Part shown: piece by piece, positions 7,647 through 10,379 of the stretch
How the letters are laid out: every line of letters starts with the position of its first letter
How positions within the stretch are numbered: the stretch's first letter is position 1
Assembly (NCBI GenBank): GCA_024680835.1
Contig: JAILBP010000283.1
Span: forward strand, 1 to 10,379
DNA length: 10,379 nucleotides
From: RGIG6904 sp024680835
GTDB lineage: Bacteria > Bacillota > Clostridia > Lachnospirales > Lachnospiraceae
Reading direction: 5' to 3'
Program-made: the position numbers and the translations under genes
Notes under the pieces: generated by a model
Told to the model about the DNA's origin: nothing
What the model saw: only the letters and a program-made list of their open reading frames with translations
Databases searched by the model: none

Positions 7647-8645
7647 ATGATGAAATATTATAAGAGGATACCGGCTCTTTTTATGGCTGCGCTTGTGCTT
7701 GCAGGGAGTCTCACAGCTTGCGCAGAGGAGGGGGAGGAGATCGTGGTATTTACCACCCCTATCCCGGAAAATGTTGTATTTACCGTTGAGGACACGGAAT
7801 GCACCAAGGCTCAGCTGAAGCTTTTGATGCTGTCAAACAGGGATACTTACGGGGATATATACGGCATTGACGTTTCCGAGGCAGCGGCCATGAGGACAGA
7901 GGCTGAGCTTTCGAGCTACATCAGGGATCTCACACTGTCCCAGTGTGCAAGATTATGCGTTATGAATGAGATAGCATCGGATTACGGTATAGAGCTGTCG
8001 GATATAGACAGGTCGGTTGCTTCTTCTGCGGCAGTGGAGCTGGTGACAAAACTCAGCGAGGAGACCATAGATTATCTGGACATCACTATAGAGGAGATCT
8101 CAAAGCTCTATGAGCTTCTGGCAGTGTCCGACAAGGTTTATGAGCACATTACGGAAGGCATATCCACAGAGGTCAGCGATGACGAAGCCAGAGTTGTACG
8201 GGTGAGACAGATTTTCGTAGAGGATGAGGACAAGGCCGGTAAAGTCGGTGAGGAACTGGCAGCAGGCGCTGATTTTGCAGTAACTGCCGCAAGCTACAAT
8301 GAGGCGGATGAGATTACCCTGGAGGTTTACAGGGGGGATTTCACCGAGGACATAGAGAAGGTCATATTTGCGCTGGATGACGGAGAAGTGAGTGACCGTG
8401 TGGATGCTTCAGGTGGATACTACTATTTCTGCTGCGTTTCCAAATATGACGAGGAGCTTTCCGAGGCCAATAAAAAGTCAATATCCGACAACCGCCACAA
8501 GGAAGCCTTTGACAAGGTGTATGACGAATATGAGCGCAAGGTTGACAGAAGACTGATAGAGGAGCGCTGGGCAACAGTTGATATCAAAGATGCCGGCGCC
8601 TACAGTGCAGAGGATTTTTATCCTGTTTATGACAGGTATTTTTAA
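7647..8645 (+). CDS. lipoprotein with a parvulin-like (PrsA/SurA-type) domain
   Basis: The product (332 residues) starts with a lipoprotein signal peptide: basic KYYKR, a hydrophobic stretch, then the lipobox LTAC with lipidated C25. It would be anchored on the outer face of the membrane. Residues about 50-170 are helical, as in the N-terminal chaperone region of PrsA and SurA. Residues about 183-271 match a parvulin rotamase: VRVRQIFV, GEELAAGADFAVTAASYNEAD, a degenerate YRGDF, then VIFALDDGEVSDRVDASGGYYYFCCVSKY. The C-terminus is again helical. In active parvulins the first strand normally reads (A/S)HIL; here glutamine (Q188) replaces the histidine and the GGDLG loop is poorly kept, so catalysis may be lost and only chaperone function retained. 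It follows the acidic-protein gene by five bases and is followed by the YitT gene after three. A secretion foldase role is inferred. Confidence 0.85.
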   Translation: MMKYYKRIPALFMAALVLAGSLTACAEEGEEIVVFTTPIPENVVFTVEDTECTKAQLKLLMLSNRDTYGDIYGIDVSEAAAMRTEAELSSYIRDLTLSQCARLCVMNEIASDYGIELSDIDRSVASSAAVELVTKLSEETIDYLDITIEEISKLYELLAVSDKVYEHITEGISTEVSDDEARVVRVRQIFVEDEDKAGKVGEELAAGADFAVTAASYNEADEITLEVYRGDFTEDIEKVIFALDDGEVSDRVDASGGYYYFCCVSKYDEELSEANKKSISDNRHKEAFDKVYDEYERKVDRRLIEERWATVDIKDAGAYSAEDFYPVYDRYF

Positions 8646-8648
8646 CAG

Positions 8649-9581
8649 ATGTCTGATAATACTAATACTAAAAACGAAAACTTTCAAAAAGAAGAAAAGA
8701 CCACCCGTGTGGATGGTGTTATAAAACGCAGCACCAAAAAACTTGCCGCCATGATAGCGGGTAATTTTTTATCGGCTCTCATGATAGCCATAGGTGCGCT
8801 GATGGCCAGTTTTTCGGTAATATGCATACTGATCCCAAATGATGCCATCGACTACGGGACGGCGGGTATCGCCATCATCATCAACAAGCTGACGGGCTTC
8901 AATCTTTCCCTTTGTGTGCTGTTGATATTCATACCGTTTTTGATCGCGGGGGTTTTCTTTCTGGGAAAACATTTTGGCATCAAGGCATTGATAGGACTTA
9001 TCTTTTATACGCTGGGACTTGAGATCTTCGAGAAGATACCTTTTGAGCTGAACACGGAGCATTTTCTGGCTGTGGCATTCGGCGGTGCGATTTTGGGAGC
9101 GGGCTTGTCCATAATATTGAGGTTCGGAGGCTGTATCGACGGGTCGGAGATATTTGCAAACATACTGATACGCATTGTGGCAGACAAGACCGGCAGGAAC
9201 TTCAGTCTGACGTATATTCTGCTGATCTTTAACGCTTGCGTGTACGCGGCGGTATTTCTTCTGATAAACAGAAATGCGGCTCTCATGAGCCTTTTGGTAT
9301 ATGTGGTGGCAACATCCGTCATCAACCATTTCACGGATCATTTTGAGTCCGTTAAACAGGTCACCATCATCACCAAGGATCCTGACGGGATCATCAAAGA
9401 GATCAAGAAAAGACTCAATAAGACCTGTACCATCATCAATTCTTACGGTGCCATAGCAGGTGAAAATAAAATGCTGATCTGTTATATCAACTATTTTGAG
9501 ATGCAGCAGATGAAATATATAATATCTGAGTACGAGGGGACTTTCAGCACGATCTCCACAGTGGAGGAGATCCTGCGGTAG
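8649..9581 (+). CDS. YitT family membrane protein (DUF161 plus DUF2179)
   Basis: This 310-residue protein has a charged cytosolic N-terminal tail (about 1-33) and then several membrane segments, roughly at 35-62, 70-80, 86-106, 111-128, 138-158, 180-203 and 208-225. A soluble C-terminal domain follows (about 235-310, VKQVTIITKDPDGIIKEI to STISTVEEIL). This layout, the PNDAIDYGTAGIAIIINKLTG segment after the first helix, and GGCIDGSEIFANIL in the middle are typical of YitT/YpjC-type proteins. The C-terminal piece corresponds to DUF2179, a small alpha-beta domain. The family's molecular function is not established; transport has been suggested. The usual first GG motif is altered to DYGTAG. The ATG lies three bases after the lipoprotein stop and the ribosome binding site is weak, so translational coupling is likely. 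No terminator with a T-tract follows. Confidence 0.9.
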   Translation: MSDNTNTKNENFQKEEKTTRVDGVIKRSTKKLAAMIAGNFLSALMIAIGALMASFSVICILIPNDAIDYGTAGIAIIINKLTGFNLSLCVLLIFIPFLIAGVFFLGKHFGIKALIGLIFYTLGLEIFEKIPFELNTEHFLAVAFGGAILGAGLSIILRFGGCIDGSEIFANILIRIVADKTGRNFSLTYILLIFNACVYAAVFLLINRNAALMSLLVYVVATSVINHFTDHFESVKQVTIITKDPDGIIKEIKKRLNKTCTIINSYGAIAGENKMLICYINYFEMQQMKYIISEYEGTFSTISTVEEILR

Positions 9582-9638
9582 GATATGATGCGGTCCCGAA
9601 TGCTTCGATAAGCTTTCATGAAGGCTATGAGAGATTTA

Positions 9639-9673
9639 CGGATCGTGATCCGGCATGATACGGTAAGGATCCG
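9639..9673. repeat. three GATCCG half-sites (one inverted), possible operator
   Basis: CGGATC (9639-9644) and GATCCG (9647-9652) form a perfect palindrome around GT. A further GATCCG lies at 9668-9673, exactly 21 bases after the second copy, or two helical turns. This helical phasing ahead of the last gene suggests a protein-binding site, but the repeats are short and chance is not excluded. Confidence 0.3.
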
Positions 9674-9678
9674 ATATT

Positions 9679-9698
9679 TACAGACTGTACTACAGACT
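9679..9698. repeat. direct repeat TACAGACT x2 just upstream of the last gene
   Basis: TACAGACT occurs at 9679-9686 and again at 9691-9698, 12 bases apart. The first copy also forms the odd palindrome TACAG-A-CTGTA (9679-9689). It ends six bases before the ribosome binding site at 9705. The function is unknown. Confidence 0.25.
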
Positions 9699-9704
9699 AC
9701 AAAA

Positions 9705-9711
9705 GGGAGGG
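9705..9711 (+). promoter_or_regulatory. ribosome binding site GGGAGGG fixing the start at 9718
   Basis: A strong purine-rich site lies six bases before ATG 9718. It settles the start of the last gene and argues against the overlapping out-of-frame reading that begins at 9618. Confidence 0.75.
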
Positions 9712-9717
9712 TTAAAA

Positions 9718-10379
9718 ATGTTTGGGCAGTTATTTGGAAGGTATTTGGTGGAAAAGTCGGTCATCAAGGAGAATGCATACCGCATGATCCTGGACAAACA
9801 GCTTTCGGTCAGGGTAAAGCTTGGTACCATAGCTGTTGCTGACGGGCTGCTGACGGAGGAGCAGGTAGAGGAGATCAATTCACTGCAGCGTCAGCTGGAT
9901 AAGCGTTTCGGCGATATCGCCATCGAGAAGGGATTGCTGACACAGGACCAGATGGAAGGTCTGCTGTCAAAACAGGGCGATTCTTATATGCAGTTTGTAC
10001 AGCTGCTGACGGAGACCACAGGTCTTAATACCAAAGATGTGGATATGCTGTTGAAGGCTTTCCAGAAAGATTCCGGTTTTTCCGATGATGAGCTTGAGGC
10101 CTTAAAGTCGGATGATATAGACAGGCTGATGCCTCTGTTTGTGGTGACCTCCAAACCTTATATCAGGGAGCTGGCATCACTTGTGGTCCGCAACATAATG
10201 CGTTTTGTCACGAGAGATTACTATATAGGCAAGGCATCGCACGTAAAGGAGCTTCCCTATGCCCACCTTGCATATCAGGAGCTGGCGGGAGATGCTTCCG
10301 TGTTCGTGGCTGTTGCGGAGGAGAGTGATAACGGCGGATTTTTACGCGTGGCAAACGGCTTTTCACACAGTGAAATGGA
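9718..10379 (+). CDS. partial protein: three MshEN-like repeats, then a possible CheX-like domain
   Basis: The gene is open to the window end, giving 220 codons without a stop; the C-terminus is missing. The start has a strong ribosome binding site. The product begins MFGQLFGRYLVEKSVI and shows three tandem repeats of about 29 residues: FGRYLVEKSVIKENAYRMIL to Q28, LGTIAVADGLLTEEQVEEIN to Q59, and FGDIAIEKGLLTQDQMEGLL to Q86. The pattern (F/L)G-x-(Y/I)-hydrophobic-x-(E/D)-(K/G)-x-hydrophobic-hydrophobic-(T/K)-x-(D/E/N) ending in Q resembles the MshEN/GspE N-terminal domain, members of which bind cyclic-di-GMP in type IV pilus and type II secretion ATPases. From about residue 135, RLMPLFVVTSKPYIRELASLVVRN and later GDASVFVAVAEESDNGGFLRVANGF vaguely recall CheX-like chemotaxis domains. 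There is no signal peptide, so it is probably cytosolic. Repeat identity is moderately sure, the CheX suggestion weak, and the overall function unknown. Confidence 0.78.
   Translation, partial: MFGQLFGRYLVEKSVIKENAYRMILDKQLSVRVKLGTIAVADGLLTEEQVEEINSLQRQLDKRFGDIAIEKGLLTQDQMEGLLSKQGDSYMQFVQLLTETTGLNTKDVDMLLKAFQKDSGFSDDELEALKSDDIDRLMPLFVVTSKPYIRELASLVVRNIMRFVTRDYYIGKASHVKELPYAHLAYQELAGDASVFVAVAEESDNGGFLRVANGFSHSEM

Larger units (their letters stand above)
9582..9717. other. 136-base gene-free spacer with short palindromes and repeats
   Basis: No coding sequence fits here. It holds the near-perfect palindrome AGCTTTCATGAAGGCT (9611-9626), the palindrome at 9639-9652, a further GATCCG at 9668-9673 and the TACAGACT direct repeats at 9679-9698. 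I see neither a T-tract terminator nor a confident -35/-10 pair, so it is unclear whether the last gene has its own promoter. Confidence 0.6.

Noticed and set aside
8769..9341. 190-codon open frame on the minus strand
   Set aside because: It is antisense to the YitT-family gene, whose membrane segments and family motifs are clear. The minus-strand product is of unnatural composition.
9611..9626. Near-perfect palindrome AGCTTTCATGAAGGCT as a terminator of the YitT operon
   Set aside because: The stem is short and the bases after it (ATGAGAGATTT) do not form a T-tract.
9670..9677. TCCGATAT, resembling a flagellar sigma-D -10 (GCCGATAT)
   Set aside because: No TAAA -35 element is present 14-16 bp upstream, so the single-box match is not enough.
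9618..9842. 74-codon plus-strand open frame
   Set aside because: It overlaps the well-supported gene starting at 9718 in another frame and has no good ribosome binding site. The first part lies in the repeat-rich spacer.

Overview
The window looks like a stretch of chromosome from a Gram-positive, probably anaerobic Firmicute, most likely a member of the Clostridia/Lachnospiraceae. This rests on four observations. The recombination nuclease is of the AddAB type, with addB before addA. Genes are preceded by strong GGAGG-type ribosome binding sites. Arginine is often encoded by AGA/AGG. A cre-like box of the type bound by CcpA in Firmicutes is present. The assignment is inferred from features, not from a database match. 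All genes run on the + strand and are tightly packed. I see no tRNA, rRNA, CRISPR array, insertion sequence or sign of recent transfer.

Region 1 (1-159) is an AT-rich leader containing a 32-bp interrupted dyad (34-65) and a possible -10 element. Region 2 (160-7259) is addB followed by addA, overlapping by one base (TGATG). Together they encode the AddAB helicase-nuclease that resects double-strand breaks. AddB has a Walker A motif, a RecB-type nuclease domain and four cysteines for the iron-sulfur cluster. AddA has the recognisable core UvrD-type helicase motifs plus its own nuclease domain. Both subunits carry acidic, probably disordered inserts.

Region 3 (7260-7380) is a compact control region: a cre-like box (7282-7295), a small dyad touching the -35, a good sigma-A promoter (7311-7339) and an 8+8 bp dyad centred on the predicted transcription start. 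It drives an apparent three-gene operon (7381-9581). The first gene encodes an 86-residue, very acidic protein of unknown function. The second encodes a lipoprotein with a degenerate parvulin (PrsA-like) domain whose usual histidine is glutamine. The third encodes a YitT-family membrane protein with a C-terminal DUF2179 domain. The genes are separated by only 3 to 5 bases, so translation is probably coupled.

Region 4 (9582-9717) is a gene-free spacer with several short palindromes and repeats. It precedes region 5 (9718-10379, cut by the window end), a gene whose product begins with three tandem repeats resembling the MshEN/GspE N-terminal fold, followed by a segment that may be CheX-like.

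Most of the window is ordinary housekeeping DNA. The points most worth a second look are the layered control region at 7281-7361 and the repeat-containing partial protein at the right end.
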